Part shown: positions 1 through 5,955 of the stretch, in pieces
Layout: each line of letters begins with the position of its first letter
How positions within the stretch are numbered: position 1 is the first letter of the stretch
Assembly (NCBI GenBank): GCA_944371545.1
Contig: CALVXT010000049.1
Span: 1-8,783, forward strand
Length of the DNA stretch: 8,783 nt
Source of the DNA: an uncultured Bacilli bacterium
Lineage (GTDB): Bacteria > Bacillota_I > Bacilli_A > RF39 > UBA660
Reading direction: 5' to 3'
Program-made: the position numbers and the translations under genes
Notes under the pieces: generated by a model
The model's input: only the letters and a program-made list of their open reading frames with translations
What the model was told of the DNA's origin: nothing
Databases searched by the model: none

Positions 1-16
1 TTTAAATAGATTTTTT

Positions 17-84
17 AGAGACATTTTTATTGAAAAACGTCATTCTAAATAGAGACATTTTTACTGAAAAGTCACATCTTAAAT
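17..84. repeat. Two 34-bp imperfect tandem repeats with hairpin potential
   Basis: Unit 1 is 17-50 and unit 2 is 51-84, both exactly 34 bases. By hand alignment 27 of 34 positions agree. The first 13 bases (AGAGACATTTTTA) are identical, and the differences cluster in the second half. Each unit can fold on itself: GAC near the start pairs with GTC, and a T run pairs with an A run across a short loop (ATTG in unit 1, TACTG in unit 2), with AGA and TCT able to close the base. The hairpin survives although its right arm differs in sequence. A TAAATAGA string at 3-10 and again at 46-53 hints that a further degenerate unit begins left of the window. There is no T-tract after either hairpin, so they do not look like ordinary terminators. 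The role is unknown. Confidence 0.6.
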
Positions 85-104
85 ATGTAAAATAGAAAAA
101 TTGC

Positions 105-133
105 TTGTATTCGAACGTTTCTTATGATATAAT
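105..133 (+). promoter_or_regulatory. rplS promoter, extended -10 type
   Basis: A -35 like TTGTAT (105-110) is followed by a 17-base spacer and a perfect -10 TATAAT (128-133), preceded by TG at 125-126 in the TGnTATAAT arrangement of an extended -10. The predicted transcript start is near 140, which gives rplS an 80-base untranslated leader. This is the best promoter in the window and fits a highly expressed ribosomal protein gene transcribed on its own. Confidence 0.75.
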
Positions 134-159
134 CTATTTGCTTTTGAAAAAAAGTGATG

Positions 160-191
160 TATTATCCGCTTACTTATAGGTAATGATGATA
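160..191 (+). promoter_or_regulatory. Structured rplS leader, candidate L19 autoregulatory hairpin
   Basis: Within the rplS leader, TATTATC (160-166) pairs with GATGATA (185-191) over seven pairs including one G-U. Inside it TTAC (170-173) pairs with GTAA (180-183), leaving a CGC internal bulge and a TTATAG loop. The hairpin lies between the promoter and the ribosome binding site. L19 leader motifs upstream of rplS are known in Firmicutes and are thought to be autoregulatory. I identify this one by position and foldability only, not by a covariance-model match. A simple stable stem without regulatory meaning remains possible. Confidence 0.45.
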
Positions 192-220
192 TGTAATGGT
201 TTATAGAAAGGATGTTTATT

Positions 221-562
221 GTGGCGAATTTAGTTGATAAGATTAATGAAAAACATATTCGTAAAGATATTCCTGAAATTCGTGTTGGTGACACAGTTCG
301 TGTAGATGTTTGGGTAAAAGAAGGTAAAAAGGAACGTATCCAAGCTTTTGAAGGCTTAGTAGTAGCTAAAAAAGGTGGTTCTGTTTCTGAAACCATTTCT
401 GTACGTAAAAAATCTGGCGGAATTGGTGTTACTCGTATTTTCCCTGTAAATGCTCCAACAATTGATAAAATCACTGTTGTGAGAAAAGGTATGGTACGTC
501 GTGCAAAACTTAATTTCATTAAAGGAATGCGTAAAGAATATAAAGTTAAAGAAAGAAATTAA
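221..562 (+). CDS. rplS: Large ribosomal subunit protein bL19
   Basis: Encodes L19 of the 50S subunit, which lies at the 30S-50S interface and contributes to an intersubunit bridge. The 113-residue product begins MANLVDKI, carries the typical FEGLVVAKKGG (residues 43-53) and the RKKSGGIGVTR block (62-72), and ends with the basic VRRAKLNFIKG signature (92-102). Length is within the usual 110-120. I chose the GTG at 221: an AGAAAGGA ribosome binding site at 205-212 gives it normal spacing, while the in-frame ATG at 212 overlaps that site and would add a non-family MFI extension. It has its own promoter, a structured leader and a terminator overlapping the stop codon, so it appears to be monocistronic. 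The upstream neighbour, often trmD in Bacillota, is not in the window. Confidence 0.97.
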   Translation: MANLVDKINEKHIRKDIPEIRVGDTVRVDVWVKEGKKERIQAFEGLVVAKKGGSVSETISVRKKSGGIGVTRIFPVNAPTIDKITVVRKGMVRRAKLNFIKGMRKEYKVKERN

Positions 563-588
563 CAAGGTGGAAACACTTTGTTTTTTTT
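561..588 (+). terminator. Intrinsic terminator of rplS
   Basis: AACAAGGTG (561-569) pairs with CACTTTGTT (574-582) through nine pairs including one G-U, capped by a GAAA tetraloop (570-573) and followed by an eight-T run (581-588). The stem begins inside the TAA stop codon of rplS. This is a textbook rho-independent terminator separating rplS from lepB. Confidence 0.9.
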
Positions 589-624
589 AATGTCTAAATT
601 TACATAAATTTCTAGAATGGAATT

Positions 625-633
625 TGTTATAAA
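625..633 (+). promoter_or_regulatory. Possible extended -10 promoter for lepB
   Basis: TGTTATAAA at 625-633 fits the TGnTATAAT extended -10 pattern with one mismatch and would start transcription near 640, about 23 bases before the lepB ATG. No convincing -35 hexamer lies at the right distance. A second TGTTAAAAT at 638-646 is too close to the ribosome binding site. Because the rplS terminator lies just upstream, lepB needs a promoter in this gap, and this is the best candidate. Confidence 0.35.
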
Positions 634-662
634 ACCATGTTAAAATAAATGTGGTGAGAAAA

Positions 663-1166
663 ATGAAATTTATAAAAGAAATATTTCCGTATATAGTAAT
701 TTTGCTTGTTGTTATTTTAATTCGCAGTTTTTTAGTTACGCCTATAAAAGTAAATGGGCAAAGTATGTATGACACTTTAACTGGCGATGAAATTATGCTT
801 TTATTTAAAGTCGGTGATATAAATCGTTATGATATGGTGGTAGCTGATTTAATTGTTGATGGAAAAAAAGATGATACATTAATTAAAAGAGTATATGGAC
901 TTCCTGGAGAGACTATTAAATGTGAAAATGGAGTCATTTATATTAATGATCGAAAAATTGATGACCCTTATGCCACGAATGAAACAAGTGATTTTGAGGC
1001 TGTTACTTTAGGAAGTGATGAGTACTTTTTGTTAGGCGATAATCGAAGTATTTCACTAGATAGTCGTATTATTGGACCTGTTCATAGAAAAGATATTGAA
1101 GGACATACCGATTTTATTATTTGGCCATTTAGTAAATTTGGTGTGGTTAAAAATGAAGTTGAATAA
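663..1166 (+). CDS. lepB: Signal peptidase I, type I Ser/Lys
   Basis: Membrane-bound peptidase (family S26) that removes signal peptides from secreted proteins. The 167-residue product has one N-terminal TM segment (about residues 8-26) and the ordered S26 boxes. The nucleophile Ser34 lies in NGQSMYDTL and the general base Lys75 in TLIKRVYGLPGE. Box E is GDNRSISLDSR (125-135), matching the GDNRxxSxDSR consensus of Gram-positive enzymes. The length is typical of short Bacillota forms. I start it at ATG 663, preceded by GGTGAG at 652-657. An in-frame GTG at 651 would add four residues but overlaps that binding site. It follows the rplS terminator and is followed after 22 bases by a GNAT gene with no terminator between, so the two may be co-transcribed. 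No internal damage is visible. Confidence 0.95.
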   Translation: MKFIKEIFPYIVILLVVILIRSFLVTPIKVNGQSMYDTLTGDEIMLLFKVGDINRYDMVVADLIVDGKKDDTLIKRVYGLPGETIKCENGVIYINDRKIDDPYATNETSDFEAVTLGSDEYFLLGDNRSISLDSRIIGPVHRKDIEGHTDFIIWPFSKFGVVKNEVE

Positions 1167-1188
1167 AGGGGTGTAAGGAGGAAAAGAT

Positions 1189-1716
1189 ATGTTAAGTCCA
1201 AAATTAGAAACAGAAAGATTAATTTTAAGAAGATTAGAAGAAAGTGATCTTGATGCTATGTATGAAATTATAAGTGATAATCGATTGGCAGATTATATTC
1301 AATTTCCACGTTTAAGTAAAGATGAAGAGTTAGCGTATATTCGCTTTTTAATAAAAGAAGCGGATGTAAGTGCTGAAGAAAAATGGATTATTGAATTGAA
1401 AGAAAATCATGAACCTATCGGAAATATTTCAGTGAATGACGTGAATAAAAGAAATAATTTTTGTACTATAGGATATGTTGTGCGTTACGAATATTGGGGA
1501 AACGGATATGCAACAGAAGCTTTAAAAACTGTTTCAGATTACTTATTAAATGAAAGAAAATATCATTTAGTAGAAGGTGTTTGTAATGAACGAAATCTAT
1601 CTTCTTCTAGAGTTTTGATAAAAGCTGGTTTTAAAAAAGATGGTTATGTTGCCAACAGACGTTTAAATAAGGACGGGACATATTCAGGAATTGAATATTA
1701 TAGCAAAATTAAATGA
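1189..1716 (+). CDS. GNAT acetyltransferase, RimJ/RimL type
   Basis: Transfers an acetyl group from acetyl-CoA to an amine. The acceptor (a ribosomal protein N-terminus, a small molecule or an antibiotic) cannot be told from sequence. The 175-residue protein opens with the LETERLILRRLEESD motif (6-20) typical of Acetyltransf_3/RimJ-like proteins. The acetyl-CoA pyrophosphate-binding loop is YWGNGYATEAL (102-112), in the position of the R/Q-x-x-G-x-G/A motif. A late block of Asn and Ser residues before AGF is also usual. A very strong ribosome binding site, AAGGAGG at 1175-1181 with seven-base spacing, fixes the ATG. It sits 22 bases behind lepB. Length and motif spacing are normal for a complete, active enzyme. 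Confidence 0.9.
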   Translation: MLSPKLETERLILRRLEESDLDAMYEIISDNRLADYIQFPRLSKDEELAYIRFLIKEADVSAEEKWIIELKENHEPIGNISVNDVNKRNNFCTIGYVVRYEYWGNGYATEALKTVSDYLLNERKYHLVEGVCNERNLSSSRVLIKAGFKKDGYVANRRLNKDGTYSGIEYYSKIK

Positions 1717-1761
1717 GATTAAAGATTAGCTTAAAATAATAATTTAGAAAGTGGTAATATT

Positions 1762-2733
1762 ATGAAATTTTTTGATAAATTCACAGAAACAATTTTTTTG
1801 AAAGAAAATAGCAAATTAGAAGAAAAAATTAAGAAATTAAGTACATTACAAGAACAATACCCTAATGATGAGAAAATTAAAAAAAATTTACTTTTTTACA
1901 AATTAGGATTAAGTGGTGAAAAAGAAATTGAGTTTGAATTAAAAAATGCAAATTTAGGAATGTATGTTCTTCATGATATTACTTTAAAATATGAAGATTT
2001 AACAGCTCAAATTGATTATATTTTTGTAACAACGGGAAAAGTTTATTTGATCGAGTGTAAAAATATGATAGGAAATATTACAGTTAATGAGCGTGGAGAT
2101 TTTATAAGGGAAGTAAACGGAAAAAAAGAAGGAATTTATTCACCAATCAGACAGGCAGAACGTCATGTGGAAATATTAAAAAAAATATGGCTATCTGGCG
2201 GAGGAATACTTAATAAGTTGTTTACTGCTGGAAGATTTGATAACTGGTATGTACCTCTAGTAGTGATGGCAAATTCAAAAAACATTTTGAATACAAAATA
2301 TGCTCCACAAGAATATAAAAGAAAAATTATTAAATCTGATCAGCTAATAAATTATATTAAAAGAGATATAAAAAGTATTGATAAATCCTTGCTTAATAAT
2401 AAACGAAAAATGGAAGAAACGGCTAAATGGTTACTTCAATTAGATACTCCTCAATCTTCAGATGATCTAAAGATAGAGAATTTAGAGGAATTTTCAGAAA
2501 TAAATCTCGATTTAGACAAGCAAGTGATTAAAAAAAGATTAATTGAGTTTAGAGCAAATAAATCTAAACAAAAAAATATTCCGGCATATTACATTTTTAC
2601 AAATGATGAATTAGAGCAAATTGTGAAAAGTATGCCCAAAAATTTAGAAGAGTTAAAAAGTCTTGATGTTTTGTCAGAAGTAAAGCTAAAATTACATGGT
2701 GCAGAAATTGTTGATGTTATTCAAAACAAATAA
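1762..2733 (+). CDS. NERD nuclease-domain protein with C-terminal HRDC domain
   Basis: Probable DNA-processing protein, substrate unknown. Residues 1-45 are a charged helical lead-in. Residues about 49-165 form a NERD domain, a PD-(D/E)xK-related nuclease fold: GEKEIEFEL (52-60), the catalytic-type Asp85 in AQIDYIFV and Glu98-x-Lys100 in LIECKNMIG. After a variable middle, residues about 256-321 match the HRDC domain of RecQ helicases and RNase D: LIEFRANKSKQ, then IPAYYIFTNDEL, then a P-x-x-L-E-E-L stretch and K-x-x-x-H-G near the end. HRDC usually helps bind nucleic acid, so the pairing suggests a nuclease delivered to a DNA structure. There is no signal peptide or TM segment. The ATG at 1762 has only a weak upstream GAAAGTGG. 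The gap of 45 bases from the preceding GNAT gene shows no terminator. The NERD call is firm and the HRDC call is good; the activity is inferred. Confidence 0.85.
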   Translation: MKFFDKFTETIFLKENSKLEEKIKKLSTLQEQYPNDEKIKKNLLFYKLGLSGEKEIEFELKNANLGMYVLHDITLKYEDLTAQIDYIFVTTGKVYLIECKNMIGNITVNERGDFIREVNGKKEGIYSPIRQAERHVEILKKIWLSGGGILNKLFTAGRFDNWYVPLVVMANSKNILNTKYAPQEYKRKIIKSDQLINYIKRDIKSIDKSLLNNKRKMEETAKWLLQLDTPQSSDDLKIENLEEFSEINLDLDKQVIKKRLIEFRANKSKQKNIPAYYIFTNDELEQIVKSMPKNLEELKSLDVLSEVKLKLHGAEIVDVIQNK

Positions 2734-2887
2734 AAAGAATGTATTGTAAATTTATACATGGAAAGAGAAAATTAGTAGATTATTAATAACAATAATTTAT
2801 TTATAAAAACAGAGAAAAAAATATAAGATAAAGCGGGATAATTCTAAATAGTAAAATGATAAAAAATAAATTTGAGGATGTGAAAAT
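2734..2887. other. 154-bp AT-rich gap without recognised signals
   Basis: This is one of the larger non-coding gaps in the accessory run. I see no open frame on either strand with a ribosome binding site. ATGTAT (2739-2744) and ATACAT (2754-2759) form a short inverted repeat over a nine-base loop, too weak and without a T-run to be a terminator. GATAAT (2837-2842) and TAAAAT (2852-2857) could serve as -10 elements for the next gene, but neither has a credible -35. A GAGG at 2874-2877 serves the next gene. Confidence 0.4.
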
Positions 2888-3493
2888 ATGGAATATTTGG
2901 GAAGTAAAACGATAGAAACAGATAGACTTATTTTAAAAGCTCAACTCATGGAGGAACAAAAAAAATTATGGGAAATTTTAATGATTCCGGAGGTTAATCG
3001 ATATTTTTTAACTGTTCCATCTAAATTTCGAGATAAATTAAAAGATTGGAACATACAAGAAAAATATTATGAAGAAGAGATGAAACATGCTAAAGACAAT
3101 AATGTATTTAAATGGATTATTTTTTTAAAAGAAACTGGCGAATGTATTGGAAGAATATCTTGTCATGAAGCGACTTCAGAAAATTCTGAAATAACTGATT
3201 CTAATATTCGTGGAGTAGGTTGGATTATTGATCCAAAATATCAAAGCAGGGGATATGGGACCGAAGCTTCTAAAGCAATGATAGATTTTATGTTTTTAGA
3301 ATGTAAAATTGCAAAAATTATTACTGGAGCTGCTATTTGTAATCCGGCATCATGGAAGATTATGGAAAAATCGGGATTTGAAAGAAAAAAAGAAACAAAA
3401 ACAATTCAATATACTTTTTTAGATGAACCAACTGAAATTTATTGCTATGAATTAACTCGTGATAAATATCTATTGTTTAATAAAAATAGTTAA
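2888..3493 (+). CDS. GNAT acetyltransferase, RimJ/RimL-like
   Basis: Second acetyl-CoA-dependent N-acetyltransferase of the run. The 201-residue product starts with an IETDRLILK motif (9-17), the usual RimJ-like opening. It has a GVGWIIDPKYQSRGYGTEASKAM core in which Gln119-Ser-Arg-Gly-Tyr-Gly124 is the acetyl-CoA loop. CNPASWKIMEKSGF (151-164) is the typical C-terminal block. A long helical insertion (about 45-75) sits between beta strand 1 and the central sheet. It differs widely from the other two GNATs in this window, so it is not a recent duplicate of either. A GAGG at 2874-2877 is a modest ribosome binding site. The next gene follows after 17 bases without a terminator. The substrate is unknown; acetylation of a peptide N-terminus or of an aminoglycoside-like amine are both possible. 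Confidence 0.9.
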   Translation: MEYLGSKTIETDRLILKAQLMEEQKKLWEILMIPEVNRYFLTVPSKFRDKLKDWNIQEKYYEEEMKHAKDNNVFKWIIFLKETGECIGRISCHEATSENSEITDSNIRGVGWIIDPKYQSRGYGTEASKAMIDFMFLECKIAKIITGAAICNPASWKIMEKSGFERKKETKTIQYTFLDEPTEIYCYELTRDKYLLFNKNS

Positions 3494-3510
3494 TTTTTAA
3501 GGAGATAAAT

Positions 3511-4599
3511 ATGTTACGGTTAGAAAGTAAATCATTAATAGAGTACTATGGAATCAATCCTCAAAACTATGATCTCGGGTTTATTCATTATCAAGTTGAT
3601 TTAATGGAAGAAACAGAAGAAGAATATCATTTATTAGAGCAAGATTTTTATCACATAAAAGAATATGTCGGAGAAGAAAAATTTAAAATATATTTTTCTG
3701 AATTAGACACTTTAGAAAAAATTATTCAAAATACAAATGTTTTAGAAAAGTTTTTAAACTTTATTTATATTCGGATTAGAAATGTTGATGAGTTATTAAA
3801 GTTAAATAAAATTATTCCAAATAAAAATATAAAAATTATTATAGATGCTAAAAATTTACAAAGTATTTCAGAAATTAAGAATGAGAACTACGAAATTATT
3901 TTACAAATTGATACAATTTCAGAATTAACGATTGATGAATTAAATAAGTCAAGAACTCATCTAAATATTACTCAAATTTTAGTTGGACAAATTTGCTATT
4001 TATCAAAGAAATTTTTACCTTTTTTAGAGCAAATGGCTAAGAAATTTCAGTTGAGTTTAGATAATTATTTAGAAATTGAAAAAAATGTGTTGATTTCAAA
4101 TGATTTTTATTCGATTTCAACTTATGAAAAAATTTTTCATACTTTTCATGAGTTAGTAGGAGATATTTCTTTAAATGATGAAGAGGTAGAAAAATTCTTT
4201 GAAATTTATAATCGTATTGCACATAAAATATTTTATAATTTTGAACATTTACATGATGATTTATTAGAAAATCAAAATTTGTTTGGCGGTTTATTTCATA
4301 ATACTTGTGTCTGTGAAGGCTATGTAAAAATTTTACAGCAAGCTTTAAGTTTAGTTCATATTGAATCTATTGTTGTAGGTGGTGGAGGATCAAAGATAGA
4401 AGGTGGTCACTTATGGAATCAAGTTAAAATTAATGGGGTTTGGTATAATGCAGATATAACGTTAGATTCTATTCGTATTCATAATGGAGAGGAAATTTCT
4501 TCTTGTTTAGTAAGTGGTGATATGGTTTATAAAACGGAGTATCCTGATGCTAAAAAATGCGAAGTTTCTTGTGATTATAAAAAGATTTTTAAGAGGTAA
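3511..4599 (+). CDS. Transglutaminase-like protein with long N-terminal region
   Basis: Member of the transglutaminase/papain-like superfamily, which in bacteria includes peptidases and amide-bond transferases. In the C-terminal part of this 362-residue protein the triad residues are visible in order: Cys268 in NTCVCEGYV, His300 in EGGHLWNQV and Asp315 in WYNADITLDS. The first ~210 residues are rich in Leu, Ile and Lys, with alternating helical and beta-like stretches, and I do not recognise a family there. No signal peptide or TM segment is present, so it looks cytosolic, unlike many secreted bacterial relatives. AAGGAGA at 3499-3505 fixes the ATG. The stop at 4597 is followed in the same frame by a start-less reading frame to 4800, and a decayed copy of this gene's 3' end lies at 5304-5351. 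The fold call is confident; the substrate is unknown. Confidence 0.82.
   Translation: MLRLESKSLIEYYGINPQNYDLGFIHYQVDLMEETEEEYHLLEQDFYHIKEYVGEEKFKIYFSELDTLEKIIQNTNVLEKFLNFIYIRIRNVDELLKLNKIIPNKNIKIIIDAKNLQSISEIKNENYEIILQIDTISELTIDELNKSRTHLNITQILVGQICYLSKKFLPFLEQMAKKFQLSLDNYLEIEKNVLISNDFYSISTYEKIFHTFHELVGDISLNDEEVEKFFEIYNRIAHKIFYNFEHLHDDLLENQNLFGGLFHNTCVCEGYVKILQQALSLVHIESIVVGGGGSKIEGGHLWNQVKINGVWYNADITLDSIRIHNGEEISSCLVSGDMVYKTEYPDAKKCEVSCDYKKIFKR
4489..4533 (+). repeat. Direct repeat, copy 1, inside the transglutaminase gene
   Basis: This stretch encodes EEISSCLVSGDMVYK of the intact transglutaminase-like protein. It recurs at 5304-5348, 815 bases downstream. In the 33-base core (4501-4533 against 5316-5348) 31 positions agree. 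Together the copies bracket the start-less frame and the DUF5680 gene. Confidence 0.85.
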
Positions 4600-4800
4600 A
4601 GTAGAAAAGATATTTTAAATTATATTAAAGAAAATTGTAATGAAGTATACTTACAATATAAAGAAATATACGATAGAAAAAATAATGGATATTGGGAAAT
4701 ATTAGCAGATGGGATTAATAGTTATTGTGAAGCAAATAATATAAAGTATATAAATTATTTTTATCATAAAGAATTGTTAGAAAAAAGAAAGCGAGTGTAA
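4600..4800 (+). pseudogene. Start-less reading frame after the transglutaminase stop
   Basis: From the codon after the TAA at 4597-4599 the same frame stays open for 66 codons to TAA 4798-4800. The translation looks like real protein (…NGYWEILADGINSYCEANN…), with mixed polar and aromatic residues rather than the junk expected from AT-rich DNA. There is no ATG, GTG or TTG near its beginning; the first in-frame TTG is close to the C-end. A good ribosome binding site, AGAGG at 4592-4596, sits 9 bases before codon AAA at 4606, where a start codon would be expected. I read this as a small gene that lost its start codon, or the 3' remnant of a longer one. Alternatives are an ATT start at 4612 or readthrough of the transglutaminase stop. 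I recognise no family. Confidence 0.5.
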
Positions 4801-4803
4801 AAA

Positions 4804-5265
4804 ATGAAGAATATAAAAGAATTTTTAATTGAATCTAAGAAACAAACTTATGCAAATGAAAAAGTAGAAAAGGTTAGTAGTTCAAGATATGGCTCTAAAG
4901 ACTATGAATATAAGAAAGATAATATGATTTATCATGATACTTATTTTGGTGGTACAAACTTTATTGGAGAAGAAGTAGTTTATATAGATAATAAGATATA
5001 TTGGGCAATGAATTATTATGGTATAACTTTAGATGAGACATTAGGGGAAGAAGCAATGGATAGTGCTTTGCGTCCGGCCTTAATGAATGTAGGAGAAGAT
5101 AATAATATAATTCCTGTAAGAGGACCTAAAGAATTTATTAATGGCGAATATAAATATACCTTTGAAGTAAAAGGAGATTTAGATTATTTTAGTGGTACGG
5201 AGACTATTTATAAAAATGATAAAAAAATTTATGAATTAAAGTGTAATGGCGGATTAATTAAATAA
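4804..5265 (+). CDS. DUF5680 domain-containing protein
   Basis: Small soluble protein of unknown function. The 153 residues correspond to the DUF5680 domain, which is found alone or attached to XRE-type helix-turn-helix regulators. The hallmarks are the SSRYGSKDYEYK stretch (25-36), the DTYFGGTNFIGEEVVY block (45-60), WAMNYYG (67-73), a VRGPKEF segment and the closing YELKCNGGLIK. No DNA-binding domain is attached here, so this is the domain-only form. There is no signal peptide or TM segment. The ribosome binding site is weak (GCGAGTG just upstream, overlapping the end of the preceding reading frame), and the ATG lies three bases after that frame's stop, so translation may originally have been coupled. 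Family assignment is by motif memory; no biochemical role is established to my knowledge. Confidence 0.8.
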   Translation: MKNIKEFLIESKKQTYANEKVEKVSSSRYGSKDYEYKKDNMIYHDTYFGGTNFIGEEVVYIDNKIYWAMNYYGITLDETLGEEAMDSALRPALMNVGEDNNIIPVRGPKEFINGEYKYTFEVKGDLDYFSGTETIYKNDKKIYELKCNGGLIK

Positions 5266-5303
5266 TAATAAAAAGAAAGTGATAACTACAAGTACTAATA
5301 TAA

Positions 5304-5351
5304 GAAGAGATTTTTTCTTGTTTAGTAAGTGAGGATATGGTTTATAAATAA
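5304..5351 (+). pseudogene. Decayed duplicate of the transglutaminase gene 3' end
   Basis: In frame, 5304-5348 reads EEIFSCLVSEDMVYK and then stops at 5349, against EEISSCLVSGDMVYK at residues 328-342 of the intact gene: 13 of 15 residues match. The 33 bases 5316-5348 differ from 4501-4533 at two positions. Weaker similarity continues to the left (about 5281-5303) with indels, and a stop sits directly before at 5301. To the right, TAAGAGGTAA (5348-5357) resembles the true 3' end of the intact gene (TTTTTAAGAGGTAA, ending 4599), as if the ~50 bases between were deleted. This is a gene relic, not a functional gene. Its final AGAGG now serves as the ribosome binding site of the following gene. 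Confidence 0.85.
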
Positions 5352-5363
5352 GAGGTAATAGAA

Positions 5364-5948
5364 ATGAATAAAATTGTGTACCATGGAAGTTCAAATGGAA
5401 ATATGGAAGTACTTAGGTCTCATAAAAGTACTCATCAAAAAGAATGTATATATGCTACAGATAATAAAGTGGTTGCCCTTCTTTTTATGGCAAAAGGAAA
5501 TGGGGATTTAGATACTCGAATATCCAATGTAAATGGTAAACCAGAACTAGTTGAAAGAAGGTCTGGGGTACTTGAGAGACTTTATAATAGAGATGGTTAT
5601 TTGTATGAACTAGATGGTACAACTTTTGGACATTATGATTATTTGTGGTCATTAGAAGTCATCTCTTTTGAAAAAGAAATTAAACCTTTAAGAAAAATTT
5701 ACTATCCAAATATTTTAGATGCCATAATGGATGAGGAGAAAAAGAAGAATATTATTATTTATAGATATCCTGATAGACCTCACGATATGCCATTAGATAA
5801 TTCTGATTTAATTGAAAAATATATTTCTTTTGAAGAACAAGGAATAAAAGGTGCTGTAGCGGATTTATTAAGGGTATATCCAGAATTTTTAAGTGATGTT
5901 GAAAATTTTGAATATCAAAAGACAAAATCTTGGAAATTTAGAAAGTAG
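5364..5948 (+). CDS. Putative ADP-ribosyltransferase-fold protein
   Basis: I recognise a fold-level pattern rather than a named family. The 194-residue protein begins with IVYHGSSNGNM (4-14), followed by ECIYATDNKVVALLF (27-41) and a later GYLYELDG (78-85). An H-x-[GS] strand, a Y-A-T strand leading into a helix with A-x-x-F, and an aromatic-acidic strand are the order of the NAD-binding core in ADP-ribosyltransferase-like and Tpt1-like proteins. The catalytic Glu is not certain: Glu82 or residues in the LEVISFEKEI strand (97-106) are candidates. It has no secretion signal and no toxin delivery domain. ATG 5364 is preceded by AGAGG at 5351-5355, inherited from the dead gene upstream. The next gene starts seven bases after its stop, so both are probably translated from one mRNA. 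An NAD-binding or nucleic-acid-modifying role is inferred only. Confidence 0.55.
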   Translation: MNKIVYHGSSNGNMEVLRSHKSTHQKECIYATDNKVVALLFMAKGNGDLDTRISNVNGKPELVERRSGVLERLYNRDGYLYELDGTTFGHYDYLWSLEVISFEKEIKPLRKIYYPNILDAIMDEEKKKNIIIYRYPDRPHDMPLDNSDLIEKYISFEEQGIKGAVADLLRVYPEFLSDVENFEYQKTKSWKFRK

Positions 5949-5955
5949 GAATGTT

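Noticed and set aside
112..121. LexA/SOS-like box CGAACGTTTC between the -35 and -10 of rplS
   Set aside because: The half sites CGAAC and GTTTC are present but abut directly. The Gram-positive LexA box needs a four-base spacer, and rplS is not an expected SOS gene.
212..220. ATG at 212 as start of rplS
   Set aside because: It overlaps the AGAAAGGA ribosome binding site (205-212). The GTG at 221 has correct spacing and gives the usual L19 N-terminus.
79..519. Minus-strand open frames over rplS (79-519 and 356-565) and at 587-775 and 4037-4222
   Set aside because: They are antisense to confident genes or low in complexity, have no ribosome binding site and show no recognisable domain.
651..662. 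GTG at 651 as start of lepB
   Set aside because: It lies on the GGTGAG binding site that serves ATG 663 and adds four residues without family support.
2739..2759. Terminator after the NERD-HRDC gene
   Set aside because: The inverted repeat is only six AT-rich pairs over a nine-base loop and has no following T-run.
5893..5955. N-terminal extension of the GNAT gene from ATG 5893
   Set aside because: It overlaps the end of the preceding gene in another frame, lacks a ribosome binding site and is not GNAT-like. ATG 5956 has TAGGA at five-base spacing.
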